In this document: in pieces, positions 8,761 to 16,814 of the stretch
Layout of the letters: each line of letters opens with the position of its first letter
How positions within the stretch are numbered: the first letter of the stretch is position 1
Assembly (NCBI GenBank): GCA_003209475.1
Contig: QCQY01000003.1
Location: forward strand, 1-64,000
DNA from: Prochlorococcus sp. AG-459-B06
GTDB taxonomy: Bacteria; Cyanobacteriota; Cyanobacteriia; PCC-6307; Cyanobiaceae
Length of the DNA stretch: 64,000 nt
Direction of reading: 5' to 3'
Program-made: the position numbers and the translations under genes
Notes under the pieces: generated by a model
Told to the model about the DNA's origin: nothing
The model's database searches: none
What the model saw: only the letters and a program-made list of their open reading frames with translations

Positions 8761-8877
8761 CTAAAATGGAGTTCCAGGTACAAAATGCAAGATTAAAAAT
8801 CCAAAACCGGCAGCAAAAACTATTGATACTGCAATGATTAGAAGACCTGAAGCCATCCCCCCTTCTTTAAACGCCAT
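8761..8877 (-). CDS. 38-residue single-span membrane micro-protein
   Basis: The minus strand from the ATG at 8877 reads MAFKEGGMASGLLIIAVSIV and ends HFVPGTPF, with TAG at 8761-8763. A single span covers about residues 9-31, with a conserved-looking VPGTP tail. It resembles in style the very short subunits of cyanobacterial membrane complexes, but I cannot match it to a named one. It does not overlap a neighbouring gene. Confidence 0.6.
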   Translation of the reverse strand: MAFKEGGMASGLLIIAVSIVFAAGFGFLILHFVPGTPF

Positions 8878-8947
8878 ATAGTTAGTTATTTTTAAATTAA
8901 TAATAGAACATATTTGTTCCCAGGTAATAGTTCTAATTACTCATATA

Positions 8948-9127
8948 TCATCCAAATTTATTATTAATGGTGAATAAAAGTAAAAAGATAGAAGTTAATG
9001 AGATGATAAAACCAAATATTATTAATGGTCTAGATTTGACGTTTTCTTCTTTCTTAAGCTTATTTTTTGAAGAAGGAAAATTTTTATCTTTTTTTTTATA
9101 AATAAGATTGGGAAAAGGTTTAATCAC
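8948..9127 (-). CDS. 59-residue basic single-span protein with GTG start
   Basis: The minus strand from GTG at 9127 gives a basic N-terminal half (IKPFPNLIYKKKDKNFPSSK) and a hydrophobic span at about 34-53, ending in TGA at 8948-8950. A Lys-rich domain before the span suggests an N-in single-pass protein. No ATG is available in frame. Function unknown. Confidence 0.55.
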   Translation of the reverse strand: MIKPFPNLIYKKKDKNFPSSKNKLKKEENVKSRPLIIFGFIISLTSIFLLLFTINNKFG

Positions 9128-9150
9128 GATAAATTTTAGATTTAAGCTAA

Positions 9151-9468
9151 CTACACTAAAGTTTTGAACAAATCTTTATGGTAATCAACAACATTTTGAC
9201 AACTTATTACAGGTGTAAATTCCATGTGAATACCAAATTTAGCTCTCCATGGAGCAAAATGCTCGAAAATTTCTTTATCACTCTCTGCCTTACATAAACA
9301 AACCACTCTACCCTCCCCTGGAGCATGAACTCTAAATAACATCTCAAATTTATCTGTTTTATCTGATTTTGCCATTTCACCGTTTTCCCATGCCTCTACA
9401 AATAATTGATAGGCTTTCACTTGATTCTCAATATCTGGGAATTGGCAGTCAGCAAGAAATAATTGCAT
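9151..9468 (-). CDS. Small soluble conserved hypothetical protein (possibly DUF3303)
   Basis: A 105-residue protein beginning MQLFLADCQFPDIENQ. The central block MLFRVHAPGEGRVVCLCKA and the later block FAPWRAKFGIHMEFTPVI look like a ferredoxin-like alpha-beta fold of the dimeric-barrel kind. I recall this pattern as DUF3303-like, but cannot confirm it by search. Two Cys in VCLCKA are notable. It stands alone, 23 bases from the small gene downstream. Confidence 0.6.
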   Translation of the reverse strand: MQLFLADCQFPDIENQVKAYQLFVEAWENGEMAKSDKTDKFEMLFRVHAPGEGRVVCLCKAESDKEIFEHFAPWRAKFGIHMEFTPVISCQNVVDYHKDLFKTLV

Positions 9469-9559
9469 TGGAATTTTTTAAGGTTTAACTTATTATCCCT
9501 CAAATACTTATTTATTAATGGGACTGTTTGAATTTGAAGATCAGATAAAGAATATTTTC

Positions 9560-9709
9560 TTAAATAAAGTGAGAAGATAGAGTCTCAAGGAATTTCCCAA
9601 TATCTTTTTTATATAAACTATCTGTGATTTTTAAAGAGAATAATTCATAATCATTTATATCTTTTTTTTTATCAAAATTAATATTTCCCTTTAATGAAAT
9701 ATTTTTCAT
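9560..9709 (-). CDS. 49-residue hypothetical protein
   Basis: The minus strand from the ATG at 9709 reads MKNISLKGNINFDKKKDIND and stops with TAA at 9560. It is polar, Lys/Asp-rich and helical toward the C-terminus (ITDSLYKKDIGKFLETL). It fills a gap between two minus-strand genes. It is short and lacks any recognisable motif, so it may be spurious. Confidence 0.35.
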   Translation of the reverse strand: MKNISLKGNINFDKKKDINDYELFSLKITDSLYKKDIGKFLETLSSHFI

Positions 9710-9823
9710 AATTTTATTGATCACTATTTAAAATTTAAACAAATATAAGTAAAAGACAAATTTCTTTACATTATGTTTTTTATGAGAGAAATATCTAAGG
9801 CTATTAAATAGTAATTAATTTAT

Positions 9824-10147
9824 TTAAGAGTTAATTAATTTTCCTAGGATATATAAGAAAGAATTAATTAAAGAAAAAATTACAGTTAATAGAGATGCAA
9901 TAACGGGTAATAAATTGAACCACAATTGAGAAGTTGTCATTTTTGAATCAATAGGCAGAAAATTGGTTCTTTTTTTAATTCTTATTTGTAACCAAAAAAT
10001 AGATAATGGATAAATAATTCTTGAGAAAGTAATTATCAATGAAGGCAAAATACCTTGGTTTGAATAAAGTATAAATCCTGAAAAAAAGTATAACGCCCAA
10101 ATTAGAACCCTTTGAAGCAGAATTAATCCCTTGCTTTTGCCAGACAT
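9824..10147 (-). CDS. Small integral membrane protein, unknown
   Basis: A 107-residue protein with hydrophobic stretches at about 8-26, 34-52 and 77-101, so two or three spans, and a basic loop RIKKRTN between the second and third. No family recognised. Its start lies 6 bases from the stop of the GNAT gene on the same strand, so the two are probably cotranscribed. Confidence 0.55.
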   Translation of the reverse strand: MSGKSKGLILLQRVLIWALYFFSGFILYSNQGILPSLIITFSRIIYPLSIFWLQIRIKKRTNFLPIDSKMTTSQLWFNLLPVIASLLTVIFSLINSFLYILGKLINS

Positions 10148-10153
10148 TATTAA

Positions 10154-10624
10154 TTAATTAATTTTTATAATTTTAGTCATTTTATATCTTTCAAAAAAAA
10201 TGTTATTTATAATGACTTTTTCTTTACGTATAATTTCCCATTCATTTTTAAGAAATAATTCATAACTTATTAAGCTAGCTTCAGTATAAAGAGAGTCTAA
10301 ACCTTCTTTCTTTGCTTCATCTTCTAATTTATGAAGTAACTTAGAGCCGTAGCCTTTTCTTTGGAATTTACCTTTACAGTAAAATAGCGCAATTCTATCG
10401 GTGGGATATCTTGTGGCAAAAGCAATAATAATTCCTTGTTTACTTATAAACCATCCTTTTCCTTTAATTATTGACTTATCAAAATTTGGGTTATTCCAAG
10501 CTTGGCTTGACCAGGCTCTTTTTTGTTCTTTACTATAAATTTTTTCATCTAAAGATTGAATTGAATCAAAATAAACCTTCTTTAATTCCAGTTGATCTTT
10601 AATGGTGATTTGTCTTAAATTCAT
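10154..10624 (-). CDS. GNAT-family N-acetyltransferase
   Basis: A 156-residue acetyl-CoA-dependent acyltransferase. The acetyl-CoA pyrophosphate loop is RKGYGSKLL at about 89-97, matching the family's Q/RxxGxG/A pattern. The N-terminal LRQITIKDQLELKKVYFDSI is a usual first strand and helix. The central strand is GIIIAFATRY. The C-terminal part ENEW-like (FLKNEWEIIRKE) matches the motif that follows the catalytic region. The substrate is unknown. It is divergent from the S51 peptidase with only 20 bases between start codons. Confidence 0.8.
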   Translation of the reverse strand: MNLRQITIKDQLELKKVYFDSIQSLDEKIYSKEQKRAWSSQAWNNPNFDKSIIKGKGWFISKQGIIIAFATRYPTDRIALFYCKGKFQRKGYGSKLLHKLEDEAKKEGLDSLYTEASLISYELFLKNEWEIIRKEKVIINNIFFERYKMTKIIKIN

Positions 10625-10644
10625 ATACAGATCTATTATTAAAT

Positions 10645-11325
10645 ATGCCTAGTAAAAATATAGTCGCAATTGGGGGAGGAGGGTTTGGACGTTCATTAGG
10701 CTCTCTTGAAATTGAAAAATATATAGTTTCTTTGAGTAATAAAAAAAGACCTAAAATTTGCTTTATTCCAACAGCATCTGGCGATAGTAGTTTGTACAAA
10801 CTAAATTTTTATAGAGCATTTTCTAAACTTGATTGTATAACAAGCCATATTGATTTCTTCTCTAGAACAGAAAACTTAGAAGAGATCGTTTTAACTCAAG
10901 ACATCATTTATGTTGGCGGAGGAAATACAAAAAGTATGTTAGCTGTTTGGAAAGAATGGAATTTACATAAAATTTTGCGAAATGCTTATGAAAAAGGAAT
11001 TGTAATGAGTGGTGTAAGTGCTGGGGCTATTTGTTGGTTTGATAAAGGTATAACTGATTCTTATGCTAAAGAATTAGCCATAATTGATTGCTTAGGTATT
11101 GTTGAAGGTATTGCCTGCCCGCATTTCGATGAAGAGAAAGAGAGGGAACCTTATGTTAACGATGTTATTCAGAGAGAAATTATTGAATCTTGTATATGTA
11201 TTGAGGGCAATTGTGCCTTGCATATTAAAAATGATTTTGACTATTCCTCAATTGATTTTGGTAATGGTAGAAACTGCTTTAGAGTTACAAGGGAAAATAA
11301 TATTGTGAAGAAAGAAATTCTTTGA
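10645..11325 (+). CDS. Peptidase S51 family protein (PepE/cyanophycinase-like)
   Basis: A 226-residue serine peptidase of the class I glutamine amidotransferase-like fold. The nucleophile elbow GVSAGAICW at 123-131 gives Ser125. GGGNTKSML at 91-99 and IPTASGD at 41-47 are the other family blocks, and His160 in ACPHFDEE fits the catalytic histidine. Members cleave Asp-X dipeptides (PepE) or cyanophycin. The length suits PepE-like members. No cyanophycin synthetase is visible in the window, so a general peptidase role is the safer inference. Confidence 0.85.
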   Translation: MPSKNIVAIGGGGFGRSLGSLEIEKYIVSLSNKKRPKICFIPTASGDSSLYKLNFYRAFSKLDCITSHIDFFSRTENLEEIVLTQDIIYVGGGNTKSMLAVWKEWNLHKILRNAYEKGIVMSGVSAGAICWFDKGITDSYAKELAIIDCLGIVEGIACPHFDEEKEREPYVNDVIQREIIESCICIEGNCALHIKNDFDYSSIDFGNGRNCFRVTRENNIVKKEIL

Positions 11326-11348
11326 AAAGAAAATATTTTTAATATATT

Positions 11349-11753
11349 TTAGATCTCCTCATTCTTCGAGATAGAAGTAAATTCAATCCCTTTGTATTTT
11401 ACGAAAGATGCAGTCCATACTTCTTTTGAGAGATTGCTAAGGTACTTTAGAAACTGTTGTGTATCTCCATCTCTTATCCATTCAGATTTAATGAATGGAA
11501 GCTCTTTCTGCATTCTTTTAGGATGCATATGAACAAGGAGCAAACCTTTTTCTTCAGAAGCTCTTTTTAAAGCACCTTCATCACTTCTTTGAAACACTCT
11601 CATTAGAAGATTTAAAATTACCTCTTCTCCAAGTTTCTTGAAATTTTCTGATTCCTCTAAATTATCTTTAATTTCTTTACCTCCAAGAGGCATTGCTCTA
11701 ACTAAGTTTTGCTCTATTAAAGCTATTGCAATTAGATAATCTTGGCTAGCCAT
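11349..11753 (-). CDS. Conserved-looking hypothetical protein
   Basis: A 134-residue soluble protein. The N-terminal half is helical (DYLIAIALIEQNLVRAMPLGGKEI). The centre reads LLLVHMHPKRMQKELPFIKSEW near 71-91, and the C-terminus ends in a Ser/Glu-rich tail. No catalytic motif is recognised. It is convergent with the S51 gene, 23 bases between stop codons. Confidence 0.55.
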   Translation of the reverse strand: MASQDYLIAIALIEQNLVRAMPLGGKEIKDNLEESENFKKLGEEVILNLLMRVFQRSDEGALKRASEEKGLLLVHMHPKRMQKELPFIKSEWIRDGDTQQFLKYLSNLSKEVWTASFVKYKGIEFTSISKNEEI

Positions 11754-11921
11754 ATTCTAAAATAATACTTTTTTTGTTATTCTAACCTCTCGAGTTCATG
11801 AAAATCTTTCATGGATTAAATATGTGCGATAAGAAGGAAGGAAATAATTTGTTAATTATTTTCCAATACAATTGAAATATTGTTTTTTATTTTAATTAGT
11901 AAAATTATAAATTTTATTCTT

Positions 11922-12155
11922 ATGAGGTTTTTTTTATTTTTATTTTTCGGGATTTTTGTAGGTCTTTATTTATCATGGCCCGGTTTACTAATGCCAGAAA
12001 ATTGGAAATGTTTTAATCAAATTATTGCAAAATCTGCAGAAGATAAAATTTCTTTAAAAGCTGCATTAGAGATTTCCCCCAGTTATTTTATAAAGGCTAA
12101 GAATAAAAAGACCACTTCTAAAATAAGAATCGTAGCAGATGCGTGTTTTCGTTAA
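11922..12155 (+). CDS. Small membrane-anchored hypothetical protein
   Basis: Started at the ATG at 11922, the protein is 77 residues: MRFFLFLFFGIFVGLYLSWP is a single N-terminal span or uncleaved signal anchor. It is followed by a soluble tail containing PENWKCFNQI and a basic stretch KAKNKKTTSKIR. The frame is open up to a TTG at 11880, but the extension only adds hydrophobic sequence. No family recognised. It is followed after 28 bases by the barrel protein gene. Confidence 0.55.
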   Translation: MRFFLFLFFGIFVGLYLSWPGLLMPENWKCFNQIIAKSAEDKISLKAALEISPSYFIKAKNKKTTSKIRIVADACFR

Positions 12156-12183
12156 TATGTTGATGGTTAAATATGACTACTAA

Positions 12184-12990
12184 ATGATGAACAATAATAT
12201 AAGGTTTGAATTATCGTTTAAAAATATTTCTCAGTTAGATAATAAACTTAATTTCTGCAAATTAAATAATATAAAAAATATCAATATTCCATGTAAAGGA
12301 CTTATAAAGAAGGATTTATTTAATTCAACTTTTAAATATATATATAAAAACTATAATGAATTTAATGTGATTTATCACTATAGTCTTTATCATCAATATT
12401 CAAAAAATAAAGAAAAATCGTATCAGGATTTTTTAGATTTTGTTAAAAGTTCTCAGACTAATAAAAATTATGAAATTCTGCTTGTGTCGGGATCAAATAA
12501 GAAAAAAAACTTTGACTCAGTTGATGTGTTAGATTCTTTAAAAAAAGAAAAAAATTTAAAAGTTAAATTAGGTATTGCTTACAATCCATATTTGAAAAAA
12601 TATTATAATATTCATTCAGAAAGAGAAAGGTTGGAAAGAAAAATTTCGACTGGATTAATAAATTCAATTTGGTTTCAATATGGCACAGATATAAAAGTTC
12701 TTCAGAATGAGTTTACTTATTTAAAGAAAATAGCAAAAGATCAAAAATTAAATCTATTTGGAAGTTTATTTATTCCTTCTAAACAATTTATAGCGCGGTT
12801 TAAATTTCGTCCTTGGAAAGAGGTATACATATCGGAAAAGTGTTTATTTGACTTATATAATTTTTTTGATTTTACAAGTGACTTAGTTAGTTTTTATAAA
12901 AATAATAATATTACTCCTGTGATTGAATCTGATTTTTCATCATCAGAGAAACTTGATTCTGTTTATAGTTTTTTAGAAAATGAAAAATAA
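12184..12990 (+). CDS. Methylenetetrahydrofolate reductase-like TIM-barrel protein
   Basis: A 268-residue protein. The run SGSNKKKNFDSVDVL, GIAYNPY, ERERLERKISTGLINSIWFQ and LNLFGSLFIP lies in the same order and spacing as the MTHFR barrel: the glycine loop, the NP strand, the E-R-x-x-K helix with a TQ/FQ strand end, then the G-x-x-P strand. That match is by eye. The FAD-site residues of true MTHFR are not clear, and a second folate-type enzyme is not established. The gene overlaps the flavoprotein gene by 11 bases, which suggests coupled translation and a shared pathway. Confidence 0.55.
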   Translation: MMNNNIRFELSFKNISQLDNKLNFCKLNNIKNINIPCKGLIKKDLFNSTFKYIYKNYNEFNVIYHYSLYHQYSKNKEKSYQDFLDFVKSSQTNKNYEILLVSGSNKKKNFDSVDVLDSLKKEKNLKVKLGIAYNPYLKKYYNIHSERERLERKISTGLINSIWFQYGTDIKVLQNEFTYLKKIAKDQKLNLFGSLFIPSKQFIARFKFRPWKEVYISEKCLFDLYNFFDFTSDLVSFYKNNNITPVIESDFSSSEKLDSVYSFLENEK

Positions 12991-14176
12991 TTCTGTAAAT
13001 ATTAAACCTATGAAAAGTGATGTTACATATGACCTATTAATAATAGGTGGAGGTATATCTGCGTGTGTTTTTGCTTCGAAGTATCTGAAAAATAATATTA
13101 CAAAAAAAGTTGCATTAATTGAAATTGGTCGTGGCCTTGGAGGGAGATCAAGTACAAGAATAAGCAAAGAATATAAAGGATGGAAACTAAACCATGGTTC
13201 TCCAAATTTTAATATATCTAACAGTAATAATAATCTCCTATTAAAAAGATATATTGATGAATTATTGGAAAATAAATATATAAAAATTGACGACTCAGAC
13301 ATATTTTTTCTAAATGAAGATTCTAATTTAGAAACAATAAAAAAATCTGAATTTTCTTGCGGGGTTAATTATCTATCTTTAGATTCTATGAGTCAATTAT
13401 CGAAAAAGATAATTGAGTCAAATAATTTAAAAGATAAAATTGATTATTTCTTTGAAACATTAATAGTTGATATGAAGTTCAATGATAAGGAATGGTTACT
13501 AACATCAAAAAATGGTGAAAAATTCAAGTCTAAATATCTAGTTTGTTCCACTAATTTGTTGTTTCATAAGAGGTCTTTAAAAATATTAAACGTAAATCAA
13601 ATACCATTAAGGAAAGCTATTCCTATTAATAATGATAAAAAAATAGATTTACTATTAAATTGCTTAGAAGAACAAACATTTATTCCAAGGTTAACTTTTT
13701 TAATTTATACGAGTGAAAATTATAGTTATAAAGATAATTATTCTAAAAAACATAGGTATTTTTATTTAAAAAATAATTTAGAAAAAAAATATAGATTTGA
13801 AAGAATTATTTTTCAGCTGCAAGATAATAATAAATTAGGAATTGTAATACATTCAAAAAACGCAGAGCTAATTAATTCTTATATAAGTACAAAAGATGAA
13901 GAAGTTTTTAAACAAAAAATAATTACAAATTTCAATAAACTGTTTGAAGAGAATTCTGTAGTACATAAATTAACTTGTGATGAAAAAATATCTATTATGA
14001 AATGGAGAGCTTCACAGCCTTCTGGCCTTGCCGTTCCATTATCTTTACAATTTAGTAGAAAATATAGAATTGGATTTTGCGGAGACTGGTTTGAAGGTGA
14101 CGGATATGGAAGAATTGAAGGCTCAATTTTAAGTGCTTTATTATTAGAGAAAAAAATTACAAATTTAATTAAATAA
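12980..14176 (+). CDS. Renalase-like FAD-dependent amine oxidase/oxidoreductase
   Basis: A 398-residue flavoprotein. The dinucleotide-binding motif YDLLIIGGGISACVFA has its glycines at 23-25. It is followed by EIGRGLGGRSSTR, the second FAD block of the renalase group, and KLNHGSPNFN. The C-terminal FAD-contact block reads FCGDWFEGDGYGRIEGSILS. A Met at residue 11 (13010) is an alternative start. Renalases oxidise misformed NAD(P)H isomers, while related amine oxidases act on other substrates, so the substrate here is inferred only. It overlaps the barrel gene upstream and is convergent, with a 12-base overlap, with the kinase downstream. Confidence 0.8.
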   Translation: MKNNSVNIKPMKSDVTYDLLIIGGGISACVFASKYLKNNITKKVALIEIGRGLGGRSSTRISKEYKGWKLNHGSPNFNISNSNNNLLLKRYIDELLENKYIKIDDSDIFFLNEDSNLETIKKSEFSCGVNYLSLDSMSQLSKKIIESNNLKDKIDYFFETLIVDMKFNDKEWLLTSKNGEKFKSKYLVCSTNLLFHKRSLKILNVNQIPLRKAIPINNDKKIDLLLNCLEEQTFIPRLTFLIYTSENYSYKDNYSKKHRYFYLKNNLEKKYRFERIIFQLQDNNKLGIVIHSKNAELINSYISTKDEEVFKQKIITNFNKLFEENSVVHKLTCDEKISIMKWRASQPSGLAVPLSLQFSRKYRIGFCGDWFEGDGYGRIEGSILSALLLEKKITNLIK

Positions 14177-14761
14177 TTTTTTCAGAATGTGATCTATATC
14201 AGTTTTTTTTTCAATAATGAACTTATTTTTATTATTTTGTATTTTATTAGGTTTGAATTTTTCGTAATAAATGTCCCATGATTCTAAGAAATCATTTTCA
14301 GCTTGTTTTTTATTCTTCCCTCTTCCTTTTATATCTCTTTGGACAACTCTTTTCATGCACTCATCTTTTTTAGTTTTTATTTCTAAAAAATAATAATCTT
14401 TATTATTTAAAGTGTTTGAGAATTCTTTAGCAAAAATACCTTCAACAATTAAAAAATTAATATTATTTGTTTCGTTTAAAATATTATGAATTGTTTTATT
14501 TTCGAAATTATAATAGCGATCAAAGATTGAAATTCCATTCTTATAGATAAAATCAAAATCTTTTTTGAATAGTTCGTTATTAAAACTTACACTTCTATCA
14601 AAAAAACCTTTTACAAATTTTGATAGTAGCTTAATTTTTAATCCTGTCTTATAGTAATTGTCGGTACTTAAAACAATACCATTTTTATATTTTTGTATTA
14701 TTTGATTTGATAAAGTTGTTTTACCGCTTCCAGAAGGCCCACTTATAAATATAAGCTTCAT
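14165..14761 (-). CDS. P-loop kinase of the uridine kinase/phosphoribulokinase type
   Basis: A 198-residue protein with Walker A GPSGSGKT at 8-15. STDNYYKTGL follows at about 32-41, the same place as the SxDxFY/YY block of uridine kinases. FDRYYNFENKT and a LIVEGIFAKEF strand (Walker B-like) come next, then a lid helix with MKRVVQRDIKGRGK. The basic lid fits a nucleoside or sugar kinase. The exact substrate is unknown. It overlaps the flavoprotein gene tail to tail. Confidence 0.75.
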   Translation of the reverse strand: MKLIFISGPSGSGKTTLSNQIIQKYKNGIVLSTDNYYKTGLKIKLLSKFVKGFFDRSVSFNNELFKKDFDFIYKNGISIFDRYYNFENKTIHNILNETNNINFLIVEGIFAKEFSNTLNNKDYYFLEIKTKKDECMKRVVQRDIKGRGKNKKQAENDFLESWDIYYEKFKPNKIQNNKNKFIIEKKTDIDHILKKLFN

Positions 14762-15029
14762 TTTGATGATCTGCTTTTTATAATGATTTTAACTTTTTTA
14801 TTAATAAATACTTTTAATTTTTGAAAGTACATTTTTCTATTTTATATTTTTTTAAATTTTTTTTAATACCTTGCAATGGCTAGCAAGCTTGCATAAATAT
14901 TAAATGTGTGTCTTTATATAATTGTAAATAAATTATTTCTATTAATTAGCTATTGTTTTGTTATTATTTCCCTTGGAATTTGATAATATAGTAAACCCAT
15001 AAGCTAATTTTTTTTACTTATATTTTACA

Positions 15030-15362
15030 ATGATTTCTAAATTCCTCAGCAAACTAAAATCAATTCTATTTAAAAGTGCAGTATCACCTGAAACTCCTTT
15101 AAAGAAAGAAAAAAAATCATCTAAGTCTGCAAAAACTTCAAAAACAAAAACAAAAACAAAAACAAAAACCAAAGCGGTTAATTCTAAGAAAAATATTGAA
15201 ACTTTAACCACACTTCCAGGTGTTGGAGAAAAAAGTGCTAAAGCTTTGTATGAGGCTGGATTTAAAACAACAAAAGCAGTTATTGCTGCAGATGAAAAAG
15301 ATCTTCTTGCTGTATCCGGTGTTGGAATTAATCTTGTTAAGAAGCTTAAAAAGCTTAAATAG
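15030..15362 (+). CDS. Helix-hairpin-helix protein with a Lys/Thr-repeat linker
   Basis: A 110-residue, very basic protein. The first 35 residues are a Lys-rich amphipathic lead, followed by a KT dipeptide run at about 36-48 encoded by a hexanucleotide repeat. The C-terminal half has paired helix-hairpin-helix motifs: LPGVGEKSAKAL at 62-73 and VSGVGINLVKKL at 95-106, typical of non-specific DNA binders. The layout resembles a histone-H1-like tail plus a DNA-binding fold, so a nucleoid or DNA-repair role is inferred. It is preceded by about 270 bases of AT-rich non-coding sequence. Confidence 0.7.
   Translation: MISKFLSKLKSILFKSAVSPETPLKKEKKSSKSAKTSKTKTKTKTKTKAVNSKKNIETLTTLPGVGEKSAKALYEAGFKTTKAVIAADEKDLLAVSGVGINLVKKLKKLK
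15139..15168 (+). repeat. Tandem CAAAAA hexanucleotide repeat
   Basis: Five perfect copies of a six-base unit lie in frame inside the helix-hairpin-helix gene and encode alternating Lys and Thr. Copy number can change without breaking the frame because the unit is six bases, so the linker length may vary between strains. Confidence 0.85.
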
Positions 15363-15441
15363 TTAAATCTTTTATTTTTGTACCTTTCTAATGAAATTAA
15401 TAATATTATATTTTTGCAAAAAATTTATAAACTATACCTGA

Positions 15442-15618
15442 TTATCTTCTTCTTGCCTTTCTCCTTTGTTGCAATTTTCTTTTGTATTTTTCAATAGGGG
15501 TTTCGTGATGCCTGAGTCTTTTTAAATCTGCAAAAATTCCCGATTTAGATACTTGCCTCTTAAATCTTCTAAGGGCAGACTCTATTCCTTCGTTCTCTCC
15601 AACTGTAACTTGTGTCAA
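15442..15618 (-). CDS. rpsU: Ribosomal protein bS21
   Basis: The minus strand reads, from a TTG at 15616-15618, [20 protein letters not shown] and on to QQRRKARRR, 58 residues ending with TAA. This is the small basic S21 protein of the 30S subunit, which helps early mRNA engagement. The length and the Arg-rich tail are as expected. The start is TTG: no ATG lies in frame before the conserved first residues. It is flanked by a plus-strand gene upstream of its stop and a minus-strand cassette behind it. Confidence 0.95.
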
Positions 15619-15703
15619 AATTTTCTAAATAAATTGTATTCTAGCACCTTACCAGATAAATATAAACTGAAAACTGATACTTAAGGGTTAATGGTTTGTT
15701 TAG

Positions 15704-16162
15704 CTAATTTTTTGCCCACACCACAAATCTTTTTTTATTACTTTTTATATCTTGTAATGATTCAAAATAATAATTTTCCCAATTATCTTTAGGCAGTCCA
15801 AGAAATAACATTAGATTTAATGGGTATTGATCGCTATCAGAACAATTTCTAAAATCATCCCTGAATAAAAAGATTTCCTTTTTTAATGCAATTGCAATAC
15901 CCAATTCAATCATTACCCCTTCATCTGGAGGATTTCCATTAACAATCGCAAATATACAATCACATTCTTTTAAATCATTAAAATTACTACTTGCAACTTC
16001 ATATGCCCATTCACTTTCTTGTTTTGTTAATGGCTTTGCTCTCTCAAAAGGTTCAAATACTTCTACATTTAAATCATTGAAGATTTCAATAAATTCATTT
16101 AAGAGAGTTTTAGTTTGTTTTGAAAATCCATATGGATTTGCCAAATATAATTTTTTTCTCAA
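15704..16162 (-). CDS. Nucleoside 2-deoxyribosyltransferase family protein
   Basis: A 152-residue protein. LYLANPYGFS at 5-14 is the opening strand and loop of the family. PPDEGVMIELG at 78-88 is the catalytic block, with Glu86 as the expected nucleophile and Asp80 before it. The family moves deoxyribose between bases or hydrolyses deoxynucleoside monophosphates (the DNPH1/rcl branch). No signal peptide. Its start overlaps the stop of the phosphoribosyltransferase gene by 4 bases, so the two are translated together and probably form a base or nucleotide salvage pair. Confidence 0.85.
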   Translation of the reverse strand: MRKKLYLANPYGFSKQTKTLLNEFIEIFNDLNVEVFEPFERAKPLTKQESEWAYEVASSNFNDLKECDCIFAIVNGNPPDEGVMIELGIAIALKKEIFLFRDDFRNCSDSDQYPLNLMLFLGLPKDNWENYYFESLQDIKSNKKRFVVWAKN

Positions 16163-16554
16163 CTTAAACCTCTTTTTTTAATGTACTCTTCGCGGTCACT
16201 TTTTGAGTTTAAAGTATTTTCCCAAGGGAATACAATCCATTGGCTTTTTTTAGATATAAAAACTGTATTCCACCATGTAGGTTTGAGTTTACTAAATAGC
16301 ACAAAAAACATTGCTCCTTCAATATCCTTGAAGGTCGTTAATGTAAGACCAGTTTCATAAACATCATCTACTATTAGTGAATTTTTTAGTGGTTCTGAAA
16401 TTAATTCAATTTTTAATTTATGGCTTAGTGCTACAGCAAGACATAATCCCCCACGAGGAACTCCATATATTCCAGAAAACTCCTTAAACTTACATTTATT
16501 AGCTATTTGTTCTACGCTTTTATCAAATTCGCTCCAAGTAAAATAACTTATCAT
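16159..16554 (-). CDS. Purine-type phosphoribosyltransferase family protein
   Basis: A 131-residue type I phosphoribosyltransferase. The PRPP motif is LIVDDVYETGLT at 60-71 with acidic Asp63-Asp64. The pyrophosphate loop is IYGVPRGGLCLA at about 29-40. The short length suggests a compact xanthine/hypoxanthine-like or nucleotide-binding member; the base is not known. It sits in the middle of a three-gene minus-strand cassette with essentially no spacing, next to a deoxyribosyltransferase. Confidence 0.8.
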   Translation of the reverse strand: MISYFTWSEFDKSVEQIANKCKFKEFSGIYGVPRGGLCLAVALSHKLKIELISEPLKNSLIVDDVYETGLTLTTFKDIEGAMFFVLFSKLKPTWWNTVFISKKSQWIVFPWENTLNSKSDREEYIKKRGLS

Positions 16555-16555
16555 C

Positions 16556-16741
16556 TTATTTTTCTTTTTTTACAGTTGTAGTAGCGTAATTTGAAGCAAC
16601 TATACTTAAAAGTGCTACTACTTGCTCATTTGGACAATTAGTATTTTTTTTTAAATTTTCACATTCATTTATTATCTTGGCGTATGTATCCTCTACAATC
16701 CCGTTCATTTGATCGATACTAAAAGAATATGGTTTATTCAT
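16556..16741 (-). CDS. Small hypothetical protein, first gene of the nucleobase cassette
   Basis: A 61-residue polar protein with two short Cys-containing segments (NECENLKKNTNCPNEQ) and a helical C-terminus (QVVALLSIVASNYATTTV). No family recognised. The phosphoribosyltransferase ATG follows its stop almost immediately, so it probably belongs to the same transcript. Confidence 0.5.
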   Translation of the reverse strand: MNKPYSFSIDQMNGIVEDTYAKIINECENLKKNTNCPNEQVVALLSIVASNYATTTVKKEK

Positions 16742-16814
16742 TTTTAATTATTAGTTATTTTATTTTTACTTAAATATCCATCGAAGTAAATATTTTGAGT
16801 ATTTAAAGATAAAA

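Noticed and set aside
14880..14902. A palindromic GCAAGCTTGC stretch in the 14762-15029 gap with a six-codon frame MASKLA
   Set aside because: Too short and isolated to support an operator or gene; it has no T tract and no partner copy in the window.
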